From Pyrinomonadaceae bacterium (GTDB taxonomy: Bacteria > Acidobacteriota > Blastocatellia > Pyrinomonadales > Pyrinomonadaceae): a stretch of DNA of 64,000 nucleotides. The stretch lies in contig JABARP010000022.1 in assembly GCA_019186825.1 (NCBI GenBank), positions 19,529 through 83,528 on the forward strand, read 5' to 3'. The notes under the pieces are model-generated. The model did no database searches, was not told the origin of the DNA, and was given only the letters and a program-made list of their open reading frames with translations. Positions within the stretch are counted from its first letter, which is position 1, and each line of letters begins with the position of its first letter. The translations under genes and the position numbers were made by a program. Shown in pieces: positions 34,548-41,756 of the stretch.

Positions 34548-36374
34548 TTAGGCGTGCTTGCGGGCCTCAATGACCGTTGCACGGAAGATCTGCTTTGCAA
34601 GGCGCACGGAAGGTAATGAATTCGCGAATTCCAACAACTCTTCCTCCGTCGGATCGGCACTCAATTCGGGTATCGCCTGCGCACCATCGGCTTCGACCTC
34701 TTTCGGGATAATGTGCGAAAGATCGACCGCCGGCCTTGCTGCCGTGCCGCCGCCAACCGAATGTGCCCTAGCTCCATTCGACCCGCTCCTAGCACGTTTT
34801 GAAAGGCTTTCTGCCAGCTCGACACCGGTCGGAACCGGTAAAAGGTCATCGCCCTCACGACGGAGAGCTTCTTCATAGGCATCGTCGAGCTTTACGTCGT
34901 CAAAATGTACTAGCAGATCCGCGGGTATCGACGATAACGTGAGCTCGCCGGCATAGGCATTCGCGTTGATCCGAACCTCGGTATCCGCCACGGGAATGGA
35001 AATTTCCTCATCCGAAAAGCCGATATCTTCATCCGGTGGTTCAACAACCGGGTCCTCGACTTCGGAAGATCGTTCAGGAACAAAAGCTTCACGCTCCGGC
35101 TCTATTTGTGCCGGAACCGCTACTTTCGGTACAGATCGTTCGGCTGGAGCGACCGCGTTCTCAGATTTTAGAGTTTTTTTTTCCTCGCCCGCCGACGCGG
35201 CGGCGACGTTTGAGGCCGGAGAACCGAGTTTCTTGAGGATCTCTTCTATTGGAGCGAGTTTCCTCATCTCGACGAGCTTTACAAGCCCGACTTCGAGCAC
35301 GTATCGCGGCTGTGCCGCCTCGCGAAGGCTGGATTCTGTCTCGCAAAGAGAATGGAAGAACCGCAGAAGATCGCTCTCAGCGAATGGAGCGGCAAGTTCA
35401 GTGAGTTTTTCGGGCGGAAAAGCGGCAGAATCGACGAGGCGTTCGGTCGATGTGCCGGCAACTTTCTGAACCATCAGATCGCGGAACAGGCCGAGCAGGT
35501 CGCTCGCAAAATTGCGAAGCTCGTGCCCGCGCGAAACCAAATCATCGACGGTCTCGAGTATCGTTTTCGCGTCTGCATTTGCGACCGCAAGGACGATCTT
35601 TTCAAGAACGTCGGCACCGGCAGAACCAAGGGCCTTCGCGACGGAAGCGGCGTCGATCTTGTCGCCCGAGAAGCTGATCACTTGGTCGAAATTGCTCTGA
35701 GCGTCGCGCATTGAGCCCATGCCGGAACGCGCGATCTCGCGAAGAGCTTCGTCCGAGACATCGATCTTGTCTTTTTCGGCGATGAGCTTCAGGCGGTCAA
35801 AGATCTTGGAGTTCGCGATCGTGCGGAACTGGAACTCCTGGCAACGCGACGTTATCGTGATCGGAACCTTGTGCAGCTCGGTCGTCGCCATTATGAAGAC
35901 GACGTTCGGCGGCGGCTCTTCAAGGGATTTTAGAAGCGCGTTGAAGGCGGCCTTTGAGAGCTGATGAACCTCATCGATTATAAATACTTTGTAACGGTCG
36001 CGTGCGGGGTTGATGTTTAACCCGTCGATGATCGTCTCGCGGACGTTGTCGATGCCCGTGTGCGATGCGGCATCGATCTCAAGCACGTCGAGCGAACGGC
36101 TCTCAGCGATCTCAACGCACGACGGACACGCGGCCTCGTCGTCGATACGGCACGGCGTGGTTGTTTTGCCGTCAGACTTGTGGCAGTTGAGAGCTTTTGC
36201 GAGCAGGCGCGCGGTTGTCGTCTTACCCACACCTCTCGCACCCGAGAAAAGGTACGCATGATGCAGACGGTCATGCTCGATCGCGTTACGCAGGCTATGC
36301 GTTACGACCTCCTGGCCCGTAACTTCGTCAAAGCTCTGGGGCCTCCATTTTCGAGCAATTACCTGATAAGACAT
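34548..36374 (-). CDS. dnaX: DNA polymerase III gamma/tau subunit (clamp loader)
   Basis: 608 residues (tau). Walker A GARGVGKTT (45-53), zinc-binding Cys64, Cys75, Cys83 and Cys86, and DEVH Walker B. AAA+ lid and collar domains run to about 370; the remaining ~240 residues are low-complexity and acidic, with a short conserved C-terminal piece. DnaX is the motor of the sliding-clamp loader. An A9 run at codons 398-401 is placed to make a shorter gamma form by slippage (separate entry). It lies ~120 bp downstream of the SRP RNA gene on the same strand. Confidence 0.97.
   Translation of the reverse strand: MSYQVIARKWRPQSFDEVTGQEVVTHSLRNAIEHDRLHHAYLFSGARGVGKTTTARLLAKALNCHKSDGKTTTPCRIDDEAACPSCVEIAESRSLDVLEIDAASHTGIDNVRETIIDGLNINPARDRYKVFIIDEVHQLSKAAFNALLKSLEEPPPNVVFIMATTELHKVPITITSRCQEFQFRTIANSKIFDRLKLIAEKDKIDVSDEALREIARSGMGSMRDAQSNFDQVISFSGDKIDAASVAKALGSAGADVLEKIVLAVANADAKTILETVDDLVSRGHELRNFASDLLGLFRDLMVQKVAGTSTERLVDSAAFPPEKLTELAAPFAESDLLRFFHSLCETESSLREAAQPRYVLEVGLVKLVEMRKLAPIEEILKKLGSPASNVAAASAGEEKKTLKSENAVAPAERSVPKVAVPAQIEPEREAFVPERSSEVEDPVVEPPDEDIGFSDEEISIPVADTEVRINANAYAGELTLSSIPADLLVHFDDVKLDDAYEEALRREGDDLLPVPTGVELAESLSKRARSGSNGARAHSVGGGTAARPAVDLSHIIPKEVEADGAQAIPELSADPTEEELLEFANSLPSVRLAKQIFRATVIEARKHA
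35174..35182 (-). other. A9 slippage site in dnaX (predicted tau-to-gamma switch)
   Basis: The minus strand reads GAGG, nine A, CTCTAAAATCTGAG; in frame this is Glu-Lys-Lys-Thr at residues 398-401. Losing one A gives GAA AAA AAA CTC TAA, a stop two codons on. Gaining one A, or a -1 ribosomal shift, gives AAC TCT AAA ATC TGA, a stop four codons on. Both make a ~401-404-residue product ending just after the clamp-loader core. Thermus dnaX uses an A9 run for transcriptional slippage and E. coli dnaX a -1 frameshift at A AAA AAG. Confidence 0.65.
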
Positions 36375-36440
36375 TGAGAGTTAGATTGTAATTCGATTTG
36401 CTTTCCGTGTGCAACGAATGTGTTCCACAAACACGCACGA

Positions 36441-36465
36441 CCCGCGGACGTTATCGAGCCGCGGG
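36441..36465. repeat. GC-rich hairpin between SRP RNA and dnaX
   Basis: CCCGCGG (36441-36447) and CCGCGGG (36459-36465) form a 7-bp stem with an 11-nt loop, about 30 nt past the 3' end of the SRP RNA on the minus strand. No T-tract follows. It may be an attenuating or processing structure before dnaX. Confidence 0.45.
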
Positions 36466-36496
36466 CCGTACCAGGAGGAACAAAATGAGTGAAAAT

Positions 36497-36589
36497 GGCT
36501 CCAGACGTGACCGCAACACAAGCTGAAATCGCTACCGTTGCTCCGTTCCCGGCCTAGCGGGGTTCACAACTCAAACCTTGTGCGGAGCC
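36497..36589 (-). ncRNA. ffs: Signal recognition particle 4.5S RNA
   Basis: Minus-strand RNA of about 93 nt. The conserved domain IV tip is clear: AGG, then a CCG-GGAA-CGG tetraloop hairpin, then AGCA (about 36542-36558), preceded by TGAACCCCG and followed by ACGGTAGCG as in bacterial SRP RNAs. The ends pair as GGCTCC with GGAGCC (forward 36584-36589 and 36497-36502), with further pairing CACAAG/CTTGTG inside. It binds Ffh to target membrane proteins. The small (Alu-less) form is inferred from the length. Order ffs-dnaX recalls the scr-dnaX order of Bacillus. The exact ends are estimated. Confidence 0.88.
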
Positions 36590-36598
36590 TGAAGCCAA

Positions 36599-36633
36599 GA
36601 TAAAGGATAACGGATAAAGGATGAAGGATAAAG
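36599..36633. repeat. Tandem 7-bp repeat (GATAAAG), five copies
   Basis: Five consecutive units: GATAAAG, GATAACG, GATAAAG, GATGAAG, GATAAAG, directly beside the four-helix-bundle gene. Similar purine-rich GGATRA stretches occur at the other side of that gene on the opposite strand (37004-37060). Confidence 0.8.
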
Positions 36634-36648
36634 TGCCGCGAGACAATA

Positions 36649-37005
36649 TCAGGCCTTTGACTTAACTTTCTTGACTATTGTTACGAAAATTGCGGTAAGT
36701 TCTGATGTTTCTATTCGCAGCGGGGCAAGTTTCTCGGCGTCAAACAGTCTCATTTCATCGATTATCTCAAGCCAATAAGCGGTTTCTTCAAGTTCCTGGA
36801 GCCCGCCTTCGATCTTACTGATAAAATCAGCATCCGATTTAGCAAATTGAGATTCTCTGTAATGTGCCCCGACCGAGGTTCCTGAGCGCAGTATTTGTTT
36901 GCCGACCACTTGGGCTTCGGTCGCTTTAGGCAATGCGGAATACAACTTTATTATTCTGATCGCAGAATCTCTTGTTCGTGTTTTCAAGTCTTGTTCCATA
37001 GACAA
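36649..37005 (-). CDS. Four-helix-bundle protein (S23/IVP family, TIGR02436 type)
   Basis: 118 residues. The family pattern is plain: A..I..LYSALPK.TEAQVVGKQILRSGTSVGAHYRES.FAKS.ADFI.KI..GLQELEET.YWLE. Such proteins were first found in intervening sequences of 23S rRNA genes and occur scattered in bacterial genomes, often with short purine-rich repeats. They share a fold with the Avd proteins of diversity-generating retroelements. The molecular role is unknown. The gene sits in an apparent insert between the SRP RNA and tRNA-Ser(GGA). Confidence 0.92.
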   Translation of the reverse strand: MSMEQDLKTRTRDSAIRIIKLYSALPKATEAQVVGKQILRSGTSVGAHYRESQFAKSDADFISKIEGGLQELEETAYWLEIIDEMRLFDAEKLAPLRIETSELTAIFVTIVKKVKSKA

Positions 37006-37050
37006 AAAAGGATGAGCGAGAAGCCCTATCCTTTCTCCCTCATCCTTTTT
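37004..37050 (-). terminator. Terminator of tRNA-Ser(GGA)
   Basis: Read on the minus strand, AAAAAGGATGAG pairs with CTCATCCTTTTT over 12 bp (forward 37039-37050 and 37005-37016) with a 22-nt loop and a run of six T at the end. It begins ~10 nt after the tRNA CCA end and overlaps the start of the four-helix-bundle gene by two bases. Confidence 0.75.
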
Positions 37051-37061
37051 CCTTTATATGA

Positions 37062-37152
37062 TGGCGGAAAGGGTGGGATTCGAACCCACGGTACCCTTTT
37101 GAGGTACACAGCATTTCCAGTGCTGCCAGTTCAACCACTCCTGCACCTTTCC
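37062..37152 (-). tRNA. tRNA-Ser(GGA)
   Basis: Minus-strand class II tRNA. Acceptor GGAAAGG pairs with CCTTTCC, discriminator G, and CCA is encoded. Anticodon loop CTGGAAA gives anticodon GGA within stem GCAGCA/TGCTGT. Long variable arm around GTACCTCAAAAGGGTAC, T arm GTGGGTTCGAATCCCAC. It reads UCC and UCU codons. Confidence 0.95.
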
Positions 37153-37215
37153 AAGCCGTAAAAATCGGATCAAGTTGTCAAATATGCGGCGTTGTCCGCC
37201 GGCAAAAGCCTGTGG

Positions 37216-38001
37216 TCAATCGCCCGTGACCGGTTCGCTGATGACGCCGATCTCGTCGCCCGTGATCGCGTCATCTGTGCCTGCGTGGGCGGCGATCTTT
37301 TCTTCCATCAACCAGTTGAAAACAAAACCGGCAAGAAGAGCTCCCAGTATCGGTGCCAGCCAGAACATCCAGAGCTGCTTCAATGCCCACGTATCATAGT
37401 AGAGGCCGACAAAGAGTGCCGGGCCGGTCGAACGAGCCGGGTTCACCGACGTGTTCGTGATGGGTATCGTGATCAAATGGATCAGCGTCAGGCAAAGGCC
37501 GATGGCGATCGGGGCAAAGCCGCGAGGTGCCTTCCCATGGGTCGAGCCGAGGATAACGAACACAAAGAAGAACGTCATCACGGCCTCGGCTATAAAACAC
37601 GCCATTGCCTCGTATTTCGCAGGTGAATGTTCACCAAAACCGTTCGAGGCGAACCCGCCCGCAAATCCGAATCCTGCTTTGCCGTTAGCAATGATGTACA
37701 GAATGCCGGCCGCTGCGATCGCACCCAAAAGCTGGGCAACGATATAGGGGATCAGGTCTTTTGCAGGAAATCGCTTACCGGCCCAAAGCCCGATCGACAC
37801 CGCCGGGTTAAAGTGAGCACCTGAAACGTGTCCGACCGCGTAAGCTCCCGTAAGAACCGTCAAGCCGAATGCCAATGCAACGCCTGCAAACCCGATACCG
37901 AGATTCGGATACGCCGCAGCGATCACCGCGCTTCCGCATCCGCCGAGCACGAGCCAAAGCGTGCCCAAAAATTCAGCCATCAATTTTTTCGACAAAGGCA
38001 T
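37216..38001 (-). CDS. aqpZ: Aquaporin Z-type water channel
   Basis: 261 residues from the ATG at 38001, preceded by GAGGAGGG; the upstream extension of the frame runs into the neighbouring tRNA and is rejected. Six membrane helices, the two pore motifs HFNPAVS and SVNPARS, and the filter-associated LIHLI and TNTSVNPAR of AqpZ, which favour a water-selective channel rather than a glycerol facilitator. The C-terminus has an acidic ~25-residue extension. It lies between two tRNA-Ser genes on the same strand. Confidence 0.95.
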   Translation of the reverse strand: MPLSKKLMAEFLGTLWLVLGGCGSAVIAAAYPNLGIGFAGVALAFGLTVLTGAYAVGHVSGAHFNPAVSIGLWAGKRFPAKDLIPYIVAQLLGAIAAAGILYIIANGKAGFGFAGGFASNGFGEHSPAKYEAMACFIAEAVMTFFFVFVILGSTHGKAPRGFAPIAIGLCLTLIHLITIPITNTSVNPARSTGPALFVGLYYDTWALKQLWMFWLAPILGALLAGFVFNWLMEEKIAAHAGTDDAITGDEIGVISEPVTGD

Positions 38002-38084
38002 ATCGACTTTTCCCTCCTCAAGGAACGTAAAAAAGAAACAACTTGGTCTTTTCTTTGAATTTGGCCGAGCGTAAAAAAGAAAAA

Positions 38085-38174
38085 TGGCGGAGAGGGTGGG
38101 ATTCGAACCCACGGAACCCGTTAAGGCTCAACAATTTTCGAGACTGCCCGATTCAACCACTCTCGCACCTCTCC
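38085..38174 (-). tRNA. tRNA-Ser(CGA)
   Basis: Minus-strand class II tRNA. Acceptor GGAGAGG pairs with CCTCTCC, discriminator G, encoded CCA. Anticodon loop CTCGAAA gives CGA. Variable arm GAGCCTTAACGGGTTC, T arm GTGGGTTCGAATCCCAC. It reads UCG. The T arm is identical to that of tRNA-Ser(GGA), 0.9 kb away. Confidence 0.95.
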
Positions 38175-38214
38175 AGCACGAACCATTTATAATACGGTTC
38201 CGGACGGAAAATAA

Positions 38215-38697
38215 TCAAGTGGAGACACCCTTCTCTGTCTTTTGGCGACGCAGGCGGAAGAAATCCTGCATTAGTTTCCGGCATTCCGCCTCAAGCCCTC
38301 CTGCCGTGATCTCGATCCTGTGATTCAGCTTATCGCTATCGCAAAGCTCGAATTTACTTCGGACGGCCCCAAATCTTTCATCTGCCGCACCATAAACAAG
38401 CCTTGCTACGCGAGCGTTTACCAGCGCACCGGCACACATCGCACAAGGCTCGATCGTCGAATAGACGGTCACGCCCGTGAGTCGATAATTCTCAATTCTC
38501 TCGCCGGCGCGTCGGATCGCGAGGATCTCGGCGTGTGCCGTCGGATCGTGCCTCTCGATCGTTTCATTCGACGCCTCGGCAAGGATCTCGCCATCCTCAG
38601 ACACGATCACGGCACCGATCGGCACCTCGCCACGACGCTCGGCTTTGCGCGCCAGCTCGATCGCGCGCCGCAAAAATTCTTCGTCCCTTTCGTCCAT
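38215..38697 (-). CDS. tadA: tRNA-specific adenosine deaminase
   Basis: 160 residues. Zinc site His55 in HAE (general base Glu57), Cys85 and Cys88 in PCAMC. It converts A34 to inosine in tRNA-Arg(ACG). The length and the C-terminal helix match TadA rather than cytidine or guanine deaminases. It is followed on the same strand by tRNA-Ser(CGA). Confidence 0.95.
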   Translation of the reverse strand: MDERDEEFLRRAIELARKAERRGEVPIGAVIVSEDGEILAEASNETIERHDPTAHAEILAIRRAGERIENYRLTGVTVYSTIEPCAMCAGALVNARVARLVYGAADERFGAVRSKFELCDSDKLNHRIEITAGGLEAECRKLMQDFFRLRRQKTEKGVST

Positions 38698-38806
38698 TCT
38701 AAAAGCCTGTTGCGGATTATCGCACAGAATTCGCCTGGGCCGCCGCCATTCCGCCCGGTCGGTTGCAGCGTGATAATATTAGAATAGTCTCACCGATACA
38801 ATTACA

Positions 38807-40165
38807 ATGCCAAGATCCCTAAAATGCCCCACTTGTAATGCGCCGCTCGAGATCTCGGACGCACATCAGCAGATCGATGTATGCGAGTTTTGCGGCAACA
38901 GAATATTGCTTTCGCCGAACGAATACCAGGAAGAACCTTCGTTTCCGATCTCCGGCGGCCTGCTTGACCAGGCTCGCAACCTGAAACGTATCAAGGAACT
39001 CGCACTCTCCGGCAATAAGATCGAAGCGATCAAGCTGTTCCACGAAACGTTCGGCGTCGGGCTAAAAGGAGCGAAGGATGCCGTTGAGAATCTTTCGGAA
39101 GGACGACCGCTTATCTTTTCGCACACAACGACACCTTTCACTCAGACGACGTTCTCTGCGACTACTCCCCACACTTTCACGTCGCGAGGGACAGAACGAA
39201 ATGTCGCGTCATTCGTCGTAAGAAAGATCATTATTAGCCTCCTTTCGACTCTCGTATTCGCCGCTGTGATCGTGGGGATCGTCTTCTGGTCCGCTTCCGG
39301 GACCATCAATAAGACGATATCGAAATTTACCGATCTTGGAAGCAAGATAAAAAAGACCGGCACAGACCCGCAGGGCCTGGCCAGCGAGGTATTTCGATTC
39401 GGCGGTGAAGGCGTCGGCGCGGGCAAGTTCAAGGATAATCGAACGCTTACGATCGACGAGAACGGCAATGTCTATTCGATCGATTACACAGGCAATGCGA
39501 TCCAGCGATTCGATCAGAACGGCAAATTTCTCGCTCAATGGACGGTCGACATCACGATGCCGATCCTAAAGATCGCGGCTGACCGACAAGGCCGCGTCTA
39601 TCTCCTGTGTTCTTCGGCTCTAATGATCTTTGACAGCGCGACTGGAAAGCCGGTACGGACGGTTCCGAGGACGGATTATAGCGACCTTGCGGTCAGTTCG
39701 GACGGTTCGCTCTATGCCCTTACCCGTAACAGCGAGGTTGTAAAACTCGACACGAACGGCAAGGCGGTCTCAAAGACCGGAAACTTGATAAAGCAGATCA
39801 ATTTCGAGGTCAAAGATCTGGAGAAACTCGCGGTCGATGGTTCAGGAAATCTCTACGCCGCGGACGGCAGCGGGCGTTTGCTTAAGTTCTCTCCAAACGG
39901 CAAATTCCAGTTCCGATTTGATTCTGCCGGCGGCCAGGATGGTCCGGCTGGCTTTGTCGCCGATATTGCTGTGGACAATTCTGGCAAAGGCCGGGTTTAT
40001 AGGGCCAACGCCTTTAAAGTGTTCATCTACGATATGGAAGGAGCATTTGTCGGCTCATTCCAGGCCCCGCAGACATTCGGTATTACGGTTGATAATAATG
40101 GCGCGGTCTGGACCGCCTCACGCCCGTTCATCGTGAAATACGAGATCAACGACCCAGCAAGCTGA
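38807..40165 (+). CDS. Zinc-ribbon / L12-like / membrane-anchored NHL-propeller protein
   Basis: 452 residues with an unusual order of modules. A zinc ribbon has Cys7, Cys10, Cys26 and Cys29. A ribosomal L7/L12 C-terminal-like domain lies at about 57-96 (GNKIEAIKLFHET.GVGLKGAKDAVE). One membrane helix lies at about 137-162 (VVRKIIISLLSTLVFAAVIVG). An extracytoplasmic beta-propeller follows from about 190, with NHL-type repeats (IDENGNVYSIDYTGN.IQRFDQNGKFL, VDGSGNLYAADGSGRLLKFSPNGKF). No catalytic site is seen. It is a possible sensor or anchor. It stands alone, closed by a shared terminator. Confidence 0.85.
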   Translation: MPRSLKCPTCNAPLEISDAHQQIDVCEFCGNRILLSPNEYQEEPSFPISGGLLDQARNLKRIKELALSGNKIEAIKLFHETFGVGLKGAKDAVENLSEGRPLIFSHTTTPFTQTTFSATTPHTFTSRGTERNVASFVVRKIIISLLSTLVFAAVIVGIVFWSASGTINKTISKFTDLGSKIKKTGTDPQGLASEVFRFGGEGVGAGKFKDNRTLTIDENGNVYSIDYTGNAIQRFDQNGKFLAQWTVDITMPILKIAADRQGRVYLLCSSALMIFDSATGKPVRTVPRTDYSDLAVSSDGSLYALTRNSEVVKLDTNGKAVSKTGNLIKQINFEVKDLEKLAVDGSGNLYAADGSGRLLKFSPNGKFQFRFDSAGGQDGPAGFVADIAVDNSGKGRVYRANAFKVFIYDMEGAFVGSFQAPQTFGITVDNNGAVWTASRPFIVKYEINDPAS

Positions 40166-40211
40166 GCTAAGGTTTTGTCGCCACGAGCGGCAAGGATATT
40201 CTCAAACGAAA

Positions 40212-40243
40212 AATGGCAGACCTGAAGACTTAAGTCTGCCATT
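40212..40243. terminator. Bidirectional terminator
   Basis: AATGGCAGAC (40212-40221) and GTCTGCCATT (40234-40243) form a perfect 10-bp stem between the convergent NHL-protein and DUF1501 genes. Confidence 0.85.
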
Positions 40244-40264
40244 ATCATTCCTGCCAACTTCGAC

Positions 40265-41743
40265 TTAAGCCGGCCCGAGGAAACCAAGGTCGGTGTTCGC
40301 AAAGTTTCCGATCAACGGAAATACGTTGCTCAGATTGGCCGGCGGCACGCCGAACCACCTTGCAAGCGTAGCGGCATATTGCTCGACGGAGGTCGTCGGG
40401 ATCCAGCGCCCTCGAGCACTGCTGCCGCTGTCCGCGTCATCCGGGCCATTCAACGTGAGCGTCGGGAAAGGTGTTCCGTTGCTCGTGTTGATCCCAAAGA
40501 AATCGGCTGCCGTTATGGCTCCACCAACGACAAAGTGGTAGTTCGCCCATGCATGGTCGCTACCGACGTTGCCGCCGGAACTTGCCGGGTTGAAGGTCCT
40601 GGAGAAGTCGGCCATTGTGAATTGCGTAACCTTATCCGCAACACCCTGAACCACCATTTCTTCATAGAATGCACGCATCGACTGGCTCACGTCCGCAAGC
40701 TGGGTCGCCTGCGTAGTGATCTGCCCGTTATGCGTATCGAAACCGCCGATCTGCACAAAGAAGACCTGGCGATTGATCGAAAGGTCGGTTCGCTTCTTTA
40801 TGAGGCGTGCGACCTGCTTCAACTGCCGACCGAGACTTGTGTTCGGGAATGTTACGGTAACTTCCTGCGAAGTCTGCAGGGCGGCATTCGCCTGCATCGC
40901 TTCGCCTGTGATCTCGCTTGCCGCAGCGACAACTTGCGAAGACAGATCGATGCTCCGCAGCGAGTTGAACGCCGCGAGGCGCGCCTGGCTTGACGTACTC
41001 GAACTAAAGCCTTGCGGATTCAGCACGTTTGCGAGACTCGTACCCGAGTCCGCGATCGCAAGCGGCAGCGTCGTCTGGCCTGCAGTAAAGAGTTGAGCCC
41101 CGGAGATCGACGTGATCATCGGCACAAGTCCGGACGGATTGTCCGGCGTTGTCCGAAGGTCGGCAATTCGTCCGCCCCACCCTGTAAAGCTCTCGGTATC
41201 GGACCGGCCGCCTTGATACTGACCTACCTGGTCCGAGTGTGAGTAAAGCTGATACGGCCGCTGAACCGAATGATTTTGATATTGTGCACGGGTCATCGGG
41301 GCCACGAGAGTCCCGACGTTCGTGACCGCACACATCTTTCCCTGAGCCCAGAGCTCGTGCAGGCCGTTATTGATCGCACCTGCTACGCCCGGCCCGAAGC
41401 TCGGATGCAGCCCGTATGTGAGGCCACCCATTCTCGGAACGGTTATCGGCAAGAGCGTATTCTGAGCGATCGCAAGCCCCTGTGCACTTCGTGCGTTCGA
41501 ATAAGCCGTATAGTTGCTTATCGACGCATCGTTGTGATTAGGGATGATCGTGTTGTTGCCGTCGTTGCCGCCGGCAAGGAACACGCACACTAGTGCGCGG
41601 TAATCGCTCGGGACAACGTTCGATCGGTCGGACTTTTGAGCCATAGCGCTCATCAAGCCGAAGTGCCGCATTTGCGTTGCCAAGGCGGTCATGCCCAGGG
41701 CACAGCCTGATCTCATTAAAAATTCGCGTCTGTCCTGTTTCAT
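40265..41743 (-). CDS. DUF1501 protein with Tat signal
   Basis: 492 residues from the ATG at 41743, which has AGGTGG upstream; a GTG three codons earlier lies in that site. The N-terminus (DRREFLMRSG then hydrophobic) is a Tat signal. The body follows DUF1501: VFLAGGNDGNNT, GLHPSF, GFDTHNGQ, FTMADFSRTFN. The fold is sulfatase/alkaline-phosphatase-like; the activity is not known. It directly follows the DUF1800 gene (13 bp), the usual pairing of these families, and the two are presumably exported as a functional pair. Confidence 0.93.
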   Translation of the reverse strand: MKQDRREFLMRSGCALGMTALATQMRHFGLMSAMAQKSDRSNVVPSDYRALVCVFLAGGNDGNNTIIPNHNDASISNYTAYSNARSAQGLAIAQNTLLPITVPRMGGLTYGLHPSFGPGVAGAINNGLHELWAQGKMCAVTNVGTLVAPMTRAQYQNHSVQRPYQLYSHSDQVGQYQGGRSDTESFTGWGGRIADLRTTPDNPSGLVPMITSISGAQLFTAGQTTLPLAIADSGTSLANVLNPQGFSSSTSSQARLAAFNSLRSIDLSSQVVAAASEITGEAMQANAALQTSQEVTVTFPNTSLGRQLKQVARLIKKRTDLSINRQVFFVQIGGFDTHNGQITTQATQLADVSQSMRAFYEEMVVQGVADKVTQFTMADFSRTFNPASSGGNVGSDHAWANYHFVVGGAITAADFFGINTSNGTPFPTLTLNGPDDADSGSSARGRWIPTTSVEQYAATLARWFGVPPANLSNVFPLIGNFANTDLGFLGPA

Positions 41744-41756
41744 TTTTTCCACCTCG

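Noticed and set aside
36485..36560. ATG with AGGAGG upstream inside the SRP RNA region, read as a possible small gene
   Set aside because: The frame is short and the sequence is explained by the SRP RNA on the other strand.
37062..38174. Two tRNA-Ser genes around the aquaporin gene, considered as integration sites of an island
   Set aside because: Both tRNAs are complete, have no duplicated 3' ends beyond normal T-arm similarity, and no integrase is present.
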